This document shows, one piece after another, positions 1 to 9,164 of a DNA stretch of 64,000 nucleotides (position 1 is its first letter; every line of letters begins with the position of its first letter). A model generated the notes under the pieces. It saw only the letters and a list, made by a program, of their open reading frames with translations, was not told the origin of the DNA and ran no database searches. The stretch is from an uncultured Sulfitobacter sp. (GTDB lineage: Bacteria; Pseudomonadota; Alphaproteobacteria; Rhodobacterales; Rhodobacteraceae), in contig NZ_CANMFS010000004.1 in assembly GCF_947497275.1 (NCBI RefSeq), positions 62,001 through 126,000 on the forward strand, in the 5' to 3' direction. A program made the position numbers and the translations under genes.

Positions 1-568
1 CCTGTAATCCGCAGGCATAGGCCGGATAGCGAATGGACCCGCCGATGTCGGTGCCATGCCCTACAGCCCCGATGCCAGCCGCAGTCGCCGCTGCGGCACC
101 TCCCGACGAGCCACCGGGCGTGATGTTCGGATTATGGGGGTTTCGCGTGTGCCCGTGGAGCGAATTGCGCGTAAACCAACGCAGCGAAAACGCAGGCGTG
201 TTTGTCCGTCCGATGATGATCGCACCGGCGCGGCGCAGGTTGGCCACAACTGGATTGTCCTCGGTCGCGACAAGATCCTTCTGGATGCGCAGGCCATTCG
301 TCGTTGCAAATCCTTGCTGATCGACGTTTTCCTTCGTCGTGACCGGAACACCCGCCAGCGGTCCGGGGTCTTCTCCTTTCGCGATGGCGTCATCTACTGC
401 ATCGGCGGCCCGCAGCGCGGCCGCGTCGTCGCGCGCCACGACCGCGTTGATTGCGGGATTAACCGCATCCATTCGGTCAAGCGCGGCCTGCGTCACGTCG
501 CGCGCACTTACCTCTCCGTTGCGGATCAATTCGACCGTTTGTGTCGCTGTGCGTGCCCAAAGCTCCAT
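1..568 (-). CDS. Amidase (amidase signature family), N-terminal part, cut by left window edge
   Basis: Reading the minus strand from an ATG preceded by a GGGAG ribosome site gives about 189 residues that run off the left edge without a stop, so the ORF track missed it. The start MELWARTATQTVELIRNG is typical of amidase-signature hydrolases. Two family hallmarks are visible: the catalytic lysine region (VTTKENVD) and the Gly/Ser-rich stretch PGGSSGGAAAA followed by GTDIGGSIRYPA, which supplies the cis-Ser and nucleophilic Ser of the Ser-cisSer-Lys triad. Such enzymes hydrolyse amides in the cytoplasm; the substrate cannot be predicted from this half. It is divergent from the decayed amidinotransferase gene, with about 140 bp between them. 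Confidence 0.88.
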   Translation of the reverse strand, partial: MELWARTATQTVELIRNGEVSARDVTQAALDRMDAVNPAINAVVARDDAAALRAADAVDDAIAKGEDPGPLAGVPVTTKENVDQQGFATTNGLRIQKDLVATEDNPVVANLRRAGAIIIGRTNTPAFSLRWFTRNSLHGHTRNPHNPNITPGGSSGGAAAATAAGIGAVGHGTDIGGSIRYPAYACGLQ

Positions 569-709
569 CTTCAATTCTCCCTTCGCTTTCCTGCCAGCGT
601 TGCACAGCACCCGCAGCACAGCAATTGCCCGATCCGGTAATCTCCTGTGCGATGTGTAGAATACCCCTAACCGTTCACATTACCATACTCTGGCAAAGCG
701 AGACCGCAG

Positions 710-1275
710 ATGACGAAGACGATTGTGAACAGCTGGAACGAATGCGATCCCCTGAGACATGTAATTGTGGGTCGTGCCTCATGCGCTTGCGATCTGGTTG
801 TGCAGCACGGCTTTACGACCAACCTGAAGAGCTTCGAGTGGTTGCACCGCCGTTTCCTGGATCACCGGGTACACATCGTCAACTTTCCCGGTGATCCTCA
901 TCCTATTTACATCGACGCGACGTTCATGCCGCTGCGTCCGGGTCTGATCCTCAACAATCTGCAACGGCGCCTGCCGAAAGACCAGCGTAAGATGTTCGAA
1001 CAGAATGACTGGCAGATCGTCGATGTGGCGCACCCGACCCACGATACACCGCCCCCACCCTGTGCTATTCCTCGACATGGCCGTCGATGAACGTGCCGGT
1101 GCTGGGCCCGGAAACGGTCTGCGTCGAAAAATCAGAGGTGTATCAAGTCAAGCAGATGGACAAGCTGGGCATGGACGTCGTCGAAGTGAAACTACGCGAC
1201 GCCTTCGGCGGTGGGTTGCACTTCTTCACGGCAGATCTTTACCGCGCCGGCGGACGTGTTGACTATTACGCCAAC
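710..1275 (+). pseudogene. Decayed amidinotransferase (glycine amidinotransferase-like), internal deletion plus frameshift
   Basis: The first 22 codons (MTKTIVNSWNECDPLRHVIV) match the N-terminus of glycine/arginine amidinotransferase-like proteins, which are normally about 370 residues. The frame then jumps directly into a segment from the last third of the family (LVVQHGFTTN...NFPGDPHPIYIDATF), so roughly half the protein is missing in frame. Further on, a C-rich run (ccgcccccaccc) carries a frame change: the track ORF ends at PPPPCAIPRHGRR, while the neighbouring frame continues with the expected LCYSSTWPSMNVPVLGPETV...FGGGLHFFTADLYR. From family knowledge the catalytic Cys should follow the His of GGGLH; here Phe stands there. 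I read it as a dead gene. The right end is approximate. Confidence 0.75.
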
Positions 1276-1342
1276 TGCCATGATTTGCCGGGTGGTGTAA
1301 TACCGCGCTGGCAGGCGCAGCCGTTAATCCGACTATTTCGCC

Positions 1343-1555
1343 TCAGACCGGCACGTTGTCGAACAGGTCGTCGTCGTCATTCTCCACGGCGTCCCACTGG
1401 TGCGGCGCGCTGCGGCTGGCGGGTGCGTCCCGCTCCGACAACGAACGCGTGATCCGGCCGATCCTCTCGCACAGCGCCTGACGCTCATGCGGTCCGGCAG
1501 ATGCTGCGAGCCTGTGAAGTTTGTTCATCTGTTGCGCGAGTTCTCGATGTTCCAA
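1343..1555 (-). CDS. Small hypothetical protein, doubtful
   Basis: The C-terminal 70 residues of a longer track ORF look protein-like: [20 protein letters not shown]..., then a charged helix-prone stretch and an acidic tail ending [12 protein letters not shown] chose a TTG start because a G-run (GGGGGG) sits 7 nt upstream; an internal ATG would give 61 residues. I do not recognise the family. It lies between the amidinotransferase pseudogene and pnp, so it could be a real small gene or the remnant of a larger one. The upstream part of the track ORF has no coding look and overlaps the pnp leader. Confidence 0.35.
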   Translation of the reverse strand: MEHRELAQQMNKLHRLAASAGPHERQALCERIGRITRSLSERDAPASRSAPHQWDAVENDDDDLFDNVPV

Positions 1556-1797
1556 AAGTATACCCCCCGTTAGTACCTGTTCCGAAGGATAACACAGTTT
1601 CGATTCTTCGCGACATGGTTGTAAATGAAGCGTTCGGATCGGCGATTTGCCGCCCTTCCCATCACACTGGATCTGATGTATGGGCCAAGGATCTGAAAGC
1701 CGGCGCCCGGACCTCAGCGCCGACAAAAAGAAGATACCGGGGTCAGAGGGAATACGCCCTCTATGCAAAGGCCAATGGGCCAACACAGGAAACGATG
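1556..1797 (+). promoter_or_regulatory. pnp leader region with small hairpins
   Basis: No gene is visible in this stretch. Close to the pnp start there is an AGAGGG-AATACG-CCCTCT hairpin and, next to it, GGCC-AATG-GGCC just before the ribosome site. In enterobacteria the pnp leader folds into a hairpin cut by RNase III that mediates autoregulation; whether these small hairpins do the same is inference. The usual upstream partner rpsO is not present here, so pnp probably has its own promoter in this stretch, but I could not identify convincing -35/-10 boxes. Confidence 0.3.
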
Positions 1798-3930
<2,133 letters not shown>

Positions 3931-3954
3931 CCCTTCGACATCTTGAAACGGTTG

Positions 3955-3983
3955 GGCCCCCGCGGAAACGCGGGGGCCTTTTT
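3955..3983 (+). terminator. Rho-independent terminator of pnp
   Basis: A perfect 10-bp stem (ggcccccgcg / cgcgggggcc) closed by a GAAA tetraloop is followed by TTTTT, about 25 nt after the pnp stop codon. Confidence 0.93.
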
Positions 3984-4096
3984 CGTGTTCTATGCATTGC
4001 CGTTCGCGCCGCATCCGGAAAACGGACTCACAGTTATGCAACTTTTTCGGTAGTTTAGACGTTGATCCAAGAATCGCTACATCCGGAGACACTGCC

Positions 4097-4657
4097 ATGT
4101 CGTTACTCGACCGCCGAAGCCTGATGATTTCAGGCGCCGCAGCATTTTTCGCTGGCCCCGCTTTCGCGGCAAGTCAGCCATATCAGGTCCCAGAAAGGTT
4201 CCGCCCGCGTATTGTCGACATCAGGGCCTCTTTTCAACCCAACGAAATTCATGTCGATCCGGGCCAGTTCGCACTTTACTGGACACTTCCGGACAACAAG
4301 GCCATTCGATATGCCGTTGGGATCGGTTCTGAGGGTCGGTATCAGTCGGGAACTTTCCGGGTCCGGCGCAAGGCAGAATGGCCCAGCTGGACACCGACCA
4401 AGGCGATGATCCGCCGCGAACCAAACCTGTATGCGCAACATGCGAATGGGATGGCGGGTGGAGGACGCAATCCTCTCGGAGCGCGCGCGCTTTATCTGTA
4501 TTCCGGCAACCGCGACAGCCTGCTGCGGATTCACGGAACGCCCAATCCGCAAAGCGTCGGTACTCGGGTATCAAATGGATGTGTGCGCATGGTAAACGAA
4601 CATGTCGTCGACCTTTACAACCGCGTACCGAACGGCACACGGGTCGTCCTGCATTAA
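4097..4657 (+). CDS. L,D-transpeptidase (YkuD family), exported
   Basis: This 186-residue protein has an N-terminal export signal (DRRSLMISGAAAFFAGPAFA) with a twin arginine resembling a Tat motif, then a YkuD domain. The domain carries the catalytic signature HGTPNP...SNGCVRM with Cys near residue 161. The family cross-links peptidoglycan stems (3-3 links) or attaches proteins to peptidoglycan in the periplasm; which of these applies is not visible. I chose the ATG after the GGAGAC ribosome site, rather than the earlier track start, because the signal peptide begins there. It stands alone between two terminators. Confidence 0.92.
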   Translation: MSLLDRRSLMISGAAAFFAGPAFAASQPYQVPERFRPRIVDIRASFQPNEIHVDPGQFALYWTLPDNKAIRYAVGIGSEGRYQSGTFRVRRKAEWPSWTPTKAMIRREPNLYAQHANGMAGGGRNPLGARALYLYSGNRDSLLRIHGTPNPQSVGTRVSNGCVRMVNEHVVDLYNRVPNGTRVVLH

Positions 4658-4711
4658 TAACACTCTACAAGGCCGCTACCGGGATCCAATGGTTCAAAGC
4701 GGCGAAGGTTA

Positions 4712-4750
4712 AAAGCCGGCGCTGCTGTAGGCAGGGCCGGCTTTCGTTTT
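4712..4750 (+). terminator. Hairpin terminator between convergent L,D-transpeptidase and peroxiredoxin genes
   Basis: The inverted repeat AAAGCCGGC...GCCGGCTTT (14-15 nt loop) is followed on the plus strand by CGTTTT. On the minus strand it is followed by TTAACC. It lies between two converging genes, so it may act in both directions. Confidence 0.7.
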
Positions 4751-4773
4751 GCATAGACCACGGAATTGCGCGG

Positions 4774-5427
4774 TCAGTCTGGGAGCTGCGCCGTGCGCAA
4801 GTACGGCAATACAGTTTTATAATCGCCGAATTTCGACTTGGCATCCGCATCGGAAACGGAGGTCGGAATAATGACGTCATCACCGACGTTCCAGTTCGCA
4901 GGCGTCGCCACACCCTTTCCGTTCGCTGTCTGCAATCCGTCAAGCGCGCGCAGCACCTCGGCAAAGTTGCGCCCTACGTTCATCGGGTAGACCATCGAAA
5001 GCTTGAGCTGCTTGTCCGGTCCTATGATGAAAACGGCACGCACCGTAGCGGAATCGTTCGGGGTGCGGCCGTCGGGCAGGTACGCCTCGGCCGGCAGCAT
5101 ATCGAAGGCTTTGGACACCTTGAGATCCTCATCGGCGATGATTGGAAACCCCGCCTTTGCATTGGCGACGCTTTCGATGTCGTTCTTCCACTTCTTGTGC
5201 TCTTCGGCACTGTCGACGGAAATACCCATAACCTTGGTTCCGCGCTTTTCCCACTCATCCGAAAGCTGTGCGACGGCGCCGAATTCGGTCGTGCAGACGG
5301 GGGTAAAGTCTTTCGGATGCGAGAACAGGATAGCCCAGCTATCACCGATCCAGTCATGCAGGCTCAACTCGCCCTGATCGGTGTTGACGGTCAGATCAGG
5401 GATCGTATCGTTAATTCGCAAAGCCAT
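4774..5427 (-). CDS. 1-Cys peroxiredoxin (Prx6 type)
   Basis: This 217-residue protein reduces hydrogen peroxide and organic peroxides in the cytoplasm. The peroxidatic Cys45 lies in DFTPVCTTE after the SHPK motif, and it is the only cysteine in the whole protein. It is therefore a true 1-Cys enzyme that needs an external thiol for recycling. The long C-terminal extension (MNVGRNFAEVLRALDGLQ onward) is characteristic of the Prx6 branch. The start is the ATG after GAAGGAGA; the track ORF begins 38 codons too early. It is divergent from an aldehyde dehydrogenase gene and ends at a shared terminator. Confidence 0.96.
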   Translation of the reverse strand: MALRINDTIPDLTVNTDQGELSLHDWIGDSWAILFSHPKDFTPVCTTEFGAVAQLSDEWEKRGTKVMGISVDSAEEHKKWKNDIESVANAKAGFPIIADEDLKVSKAFDMLPAEAYLPDGRTPNDSATVRAVFIIGPDKQLKLSMVYPMNVGRNFAEVLRALDGLQTANGKGVATPANWNVGDDVIIPTSVSDADAKSKFGDYKTVLPYLRTAQLPD

Positions 5428-5552
5428 TTTGGTCTCCTTCGTTGATGCAACGTCAGTTACATATACATGCATACCCCCGAATACATCCCCCACCTTGCGG
5501 CAGCCACGGCACAATGACAAAGTGACGCAAATCTCAAACAAGGAGCATCACC

Positions 5553-6980
5553 ATGCTGGAGAAACGAGAGTTCTATATCAACGGTGAATGGGTCGCGCCC
5601 GCCACCGCAAATGATTTTGCCGTGATCGACCCGTCCACCGAAGAGCAGTGTGCGGTGATCTCGCTGGGGGGGCAAGCGGATACAGATGCCGCCGTCGCCG
5701 CAGCGCGCGCCGCGTTCGACGATTGGTCGCAGACTCCGAAAGAAGAGCGCGCCGCGCTGATCCGCAAACTTGCCGAGATCTACGAGGCCCGCAAAGAGGA
5801 AATGGCGCAGGCGATGTCCATGGAAATGGGTGCGCCGATCAACCTGAGCCGCTCTTCGCAGGTCGGTGCGGGCAGCTGGCATATCCAGGGCTTTCTTAAA
5901 ACATTCGAGGATTTCTCGTTCGAACGTGATTTCACCGCGACAGAGAAAACACTTCTTGAGCCCATTGGTGTCTGTGCCCTGATCACGCCGTGGAACTGGC
6001 CTATGAACCAGATCATGCTCAAGGCGATCCCTGCAATGGCCACGGGCTGTACGATGGTTCTGAAACCCTCCGAAATCGCGCCCCTGTCCGGTTTGCTTTT
6101 CGCGGAATTCGTGCATGAGGCAGGTTTTCCAAAAGGCGTTTTCAACCTTGTGAACGGCGACGGATCGGGCGTCGGCAGTCAGTTGAGCGCGCATCCCGAT
6201 GTGGATATGGTCAGCTTTACCGGCTCGACCCGTGCGGGTATTGCGATCTCCAAGGCGGCGGCGGATACGCTCAAGCGGGTCAGCCTCGAATTGGGCGGCA
6301 AGGGTGCGAACATCATCTTTGAAGACGCCGACGAGAAAGCAGCCAAGCGCGGCGCGATGCATTGCTTCAACAACTCCGGACAATCGTGCAACGCACCCAC
6401 CCGGATGCTGGTACACAAGTCGCGCTATGACGATGCTGTGGCGACAGCAACCGAAGTGGCCGAAAACACCCGTGTCGGACCCGCCTCCGATGACGGTCGC
6501 CACATCGGCCCCGTCGTGTCCGAAGCGCAGTTCGACAAAATCCAGGGCCTGATCGAAAAAGGCATGGAAGAGGCGCGGATGACCGCAGGTGGCCTTGGCC
6601 GCCCGGACGGGTTGAACCGCGGCTATTTCGTCAAACCGACGGTTTTCGCAGACGTGACAAACGACATGGCGATCGCACAGACCGAGGTGTTTGGTCCGGT
6701 CCTGTCGATCATCCCCTTCGACACCGAAGAAGAAGCCATCGCGATTGCGAACGACACGCCTTACGGCCTGACCAATTACGTCCAGACCCAAGACGATGAA
6801 AAACGCCGCCGCGTGGCACGGCGGTTGCGCTCGGGCATGGTAGAAACCAACGGCAAAGGGTTTGCACAAGGCTCGCCATTCGGAGGCTACAAGCAGTCGG
6901 GTAATGGCCGCGAGGGCGGTGTCTATGGGCTGGAAGAGTTCCTCGAAGTCAAAGCCGTGTCCGGTTGGGCTGCCGAATAA
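5553..6980 (+). CDS. NAD(P)-dependent aldehyde dehydrogenase
   Basis: This 475-residue protein matches the normal length of the ALDH superfamily, which oxidises aldehydes to acids in the cytoplasm. Visible hallmarks are the Rossmann/substrate region TPWNWPMNQ, the general-base motif LELGGKGANIIFEDAD (Glu near residue 243) and the nucleophile region NNSGQSCNAPTRM (Cys near 278), followed by the EVFGPVLSI motif. AAGGAG sits at good distance before the ATG. The substrate cannot be assigned; the closest subgroup by eye is the generic aldehyde dehydrogenase group rather than betaine aldehyde dehydrogenase. A terminator follows, so it is monocistronic. Confidence 0.95.
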   Translation: MLEKREFYINGEWVAPATANDFAVIDPSTEEQCAVISLGGQADTDAAVAAARAAFDDWSQTPKEERAALIRKLAEIYEARKEEMAQAMSMEMGAPINLSRSSQVGAGSWHIQGFLKTFEDFSFERDFTATEKTLLEPIGVCALITPWNWPMNQIMLKAIPAMATGCTMVLKPSEIAPLSGLLFAEFVHEAGFPKGVFNLVNGDGSGVGSQLSAHPDVDMVSFTGSTRAGIAISKAAADTLKRVSLELGGKGANIIFEDADEKAAKRGAMHCFNNSGQSCNAPTRMLVHKSRYDDAVATATEVAENTRVGPASDDGRHIGPVVSEAQFDKIQGLIEKGMEEARMTAGGLGRPDGLNRGYFVKPTVFADVTNDMAIAQTEVFGPVLSIIPFDTEEEAIAIANDTPYGLTNYVQTQDDEKRRRVARRLRSGMVETNGKGFAQGSPFGGYKQSGNGREGGVYGLEEFLEVKAVSGWAAE

Positions 6981-6999
6981 CTTTGCTAACGGTGCTAAC

Positions 7000-7029
7000 G
7001 GGGGGCTGCTTTGGGGCGGCCCCCTTTTT
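7000..7029 (+). terminator. Terminator of aldehyde dehydrogenase gene
   Basis: The hairpin GGGGGC...GCCCCC with a 12-nt loop is followed by TTTTT, about 20 nt after the stop codon. Confidence 0.8.
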
Positions 7030-7044
7030 CATGCGCAGGCGGTC

Positions 7045-7692
7045 TCAGAACGGTGCGGCACTGCGCACCTTGGTCGAACGGCCGCCTTCGGGGTGATTGA
7101 AACGCAACTCTTCGGAATGCAGCATGAGGCGCGGAAATTCGCGCGCCGGACCGGTGGCGTAGAAAGGATCACCCAAGATCGGGTGGCCGAGACTCAGCAT
7201 ATGGACCCGCAATTGGTGGCTGCGCCCGGTGTGAGGGGTCAGGCGAACGCGCGCAGTATCGCCTTCGTTCTTGATCACCCGCCAATCGGTTTGCGCCGGT
7301 TTGCCCGTCTTTTGACATACCATCTGCAACGGGCGGTTCGGCCAATCCACGATAAGGGGCAGATCGACGATGCCGGTCTTCGCCGCCGGCACACCCCAGA
7401 CACGCGCCACATATGTCTTCTTGGTCATGCGTTTTTCGAACTGTAGGCCCAGGTGCCGTTGCGCGTAGGGCGTGAGCGCGAAGATCATCACGCCGGATGT
7501 GTCCCGGTCCAGCCGGTGCACCAACAGCGCGTCGGGGAACGCGGCCTGCACCCGCGCCAGCAGACAATCGGCCAGATGGGGCCCCTTGCCGGGGACCGAC
7601 AGCAAACCGGCGGGCTTGTCCACCAGCAGAACCTGCGTGTCTTCGTGCAGGATCACCAGAGGGTCCTGCGGCGGCGTATACGTTGCGTCCAT
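7045..7692 (-). CDS. rluA: RluA-family pseudouridine synthase
   Basis: This 215-residue protein is the size of E. coli RluA (23S rRNA U746 and tRNA U32). The catalytic motif HRLDRDTSGVMI is present with Asp62, preceded by DKPAGLLSVPGKG and followed by TGRSHQLRVHMLSLGHPILGDPFY, all typical of the RluA group without an S4 domain. I start at the ATG giving MDATYTPPQDPLVIL, because the 31 upstream codons in the track ORF have no family resemblance and overlap the divergent promoter. RluA is the likely identity, but RluC/RluD-type specificity cannot be fully excluded from motifs alone. Confidence 0.88.
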   Translation of the reverse strand: MDATYTPPQDPLVILHEDTQVLLVDKPAGLLSVPGKGPHLADCLLARVQAAFPDALLVHRLDRDTSGVMIFALTPYAQRHLGLQFEKRMTKKTYVARVWGVPAAKTGIVDLPLIVDWPNRPLQMVCQKTGKPAQTDWRVIKNEGDTARVRLTPHTGRSHQLRVHMLSLGHPILGDPFYATGPAREFPRLMLHSEELRFNHPEGGRSTKVRSAAPF

Positions 7693-7772
7693 GCGCGTCT
7701 CAGTCCCATTTGTACGGTAGGTTTTCAACCCATCCTGTGACACGCTTGGCAAACAGCAGGAGGAGAGCGCGC

Positions 7773-8183
7773 ATGCATCCGACAATACAGAAATTTCACG
7801 ATTCCGTTCTGGCCAATGAGCACGACAGCGTTGGCGCGCTGATGGCAGAGAATATACGCTTTCAGCCGCCGACCTATTGGGCCACTTGGAACGGGCGCGA
7901 TGCCGTCGCGGCGGTTCTTGGTCATGTGAACGAGGTTTTTACCGACTTCGAGTATCGGCGCGTGATGGGCGAGGGTCGCGATTGGGCGCTTGAGTTTCAG
8001 TGCAAGGTGGACGGGCTGGACTGTGTCGGCGTCGATCTGATGACGCTGGACGATGACGGGCTGATCGCTGCGATGGAAGTGGTGATGCGCCCATACAAAA
8101 CCATCGGCGCGCTGCGCGCCGCGATGAATGAACGCGTCGCCAAGGACCCGTCATTCCTCAAGCATAAGAGCGCGCTAAGCTAG
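7773..8183 (+). CDS. SnoaL-like / NTF2-fold protein
   Basis: This is a 136-residue protein with a strong AGGAGGAG ribosome site just before the ATG. The pattern MHPTIQKFHDSVLANEHDSVGALMAENIRFQPPTYWATWNGRDAV is typical of SnoaL-like NTF2-fold domains: a helix, then a cone-shaped sheet binding a small hydrophobic ligand. No catalytic residue set is obvious, so its activity is unknown. It overlaps the end of the convergent rarD gene by 9 nt and is divergent from rluA. Confidence 0.8.
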   Translation: MHPTIQKFHDSVLANEHDSVGALMAENIRFQPPTYWATWNGRDAVAAVLGHVNEVFTDFEYRRVMGEGRDWALEFQCKVDGLDCVGVDLMTLDDDGLIAAMEVVMRPYKTIGALRAAMNERVAKDPSFLKHKSALS

Positions 8184-9095
8184 GCGGGCCGTGCGCATCT
8201 GCCGGACCATCGACGTGGTATAGATCACCAGCGCCAACCAGATCAGCGGGAACGCGATCATGCGGGCGCGGCCGAACGGCTCGCCGAATATGAACACGGC
8301 GGTGAGAAAAATCATCGTCGGCGCAATGTACTGCAACACGCCGATCGTCGAGAGCCGCAACAGCTTGGCCCCGTTGGCGTAGAACAACAGCGGCACCGCA
8401 GTAACGATCCCGCACCCGACCAAAAGCCATGTATCGCGCGCGCTTCCGACTGCGAAATGCGCACCACCAACCGTCGCAAGGTAAGCGGTATAGCCCAGCG
8501 CAGGCAGAAGAAGGATCAACACTTCCAGCAGGAAGCCCTGGTTAGGGCCGATGGGCAGGCTTTTCTTGGCAAGCGCATAAAAGCCCCAGCTGAGCATCAG
8601 GCCAAAGGCCGCCCACGGCGTTCTATCGGTATCGAACACAAGCACAAGAACAGCCACGCCCGCGATGCCCACAGCGATCATTTGCGCGCGGCTCAAACGC
8701 TCGCCCAACAGCACAGCAGCCAGAAATACGCTGAACAGCGGGTTGATGTAGTATCCTATGGCGGCATCCAGCGCGTGCCCCGATGCGATGGCATACACGT
8801 AGATACCCCAATTGACCGATATCAGCGCGGCCGTGACGCAGCCCATGATCATCATGCGCGGGTTGCGCAGTGCGTCGCGCAGATCCTGTGTCCGCTTGAG
8901 CGATATAAGCACCAGCGCCGCCACCGGCACCGACCAGATGATCCGGTGTGCCACTACTTCGGCAGCGGGTATGTGGCTCAACATTTTCATGTAAAGCGGC
9001 AGGAACCCCCACATGAAATAGGCGCCTGTCGCAAAGAAAAGCCCACGCGGCGTGTCCTGATCCTGTGTCGGCAGAGTCGTGTTGGGATTGCGCAT
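8175..9095 (-). CDS. rarD: RarD-type EamA permease
   Basis: This 306-residue inner-membrane protein has about ten hydrophobic segments, built as two EamA repeats. The start RGLFFATGAYFMWGFLPLYMKMLSHIPAAEVVAHRIIWS is characteristic of RarD (chloramphenicol-sensitive protein family), as are NWGIYVYAIASGHALDAAIGYYINPL and LRLSTIGVLQYIAPTMIFL. The family exports or imports small metabolites; the substrate is unknown. Its stop overlaps the converging SnoaL-like gene, with no terminator between them. Confidence 0.93.
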   Translation of the reverse strand: MRNPNTTLPTQDQDTPRGLFFATGAYFMWGFLPLYMKMLSHIPAAEVVAHRIIWSVPVAALVLISLKRTQDLRDALRNPRMMIMGCVTAALISVNWGIYVYAIASGHALDAAIGYYINPLFSVFLAAVLLGERLSRAQMIAVGIAGVAVLVLVFDTDRTPWAAFGLMLSWGFYALAKKSLPIGPNQGFLLEVLILLLPALGYTAYLATVGGAHFAVGSARDTWLLVGCGIVTAVPLLFYANGAKLLRLSTIGVLQYIAPTMIFLTAVFIFGEPFGRARMIAFPLIWLALVIYTTSMVRQMRTARLA

Positions 9096-9164
9096 GTCGA
9101 AAGCTCCTGTCGCGCTCAGGCCTAGGCCAAGTTTGGGCGTTCCGAAAGCACTAGATTGTACCCG

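Noticed and set aside
5457-6869. 470-codon antisense ORF opposite aldehyde dehydrogenase
   Set aside because: Shadow frame; no family features, and the aldehyde dehydrogenase motifs lie on the plus strand.
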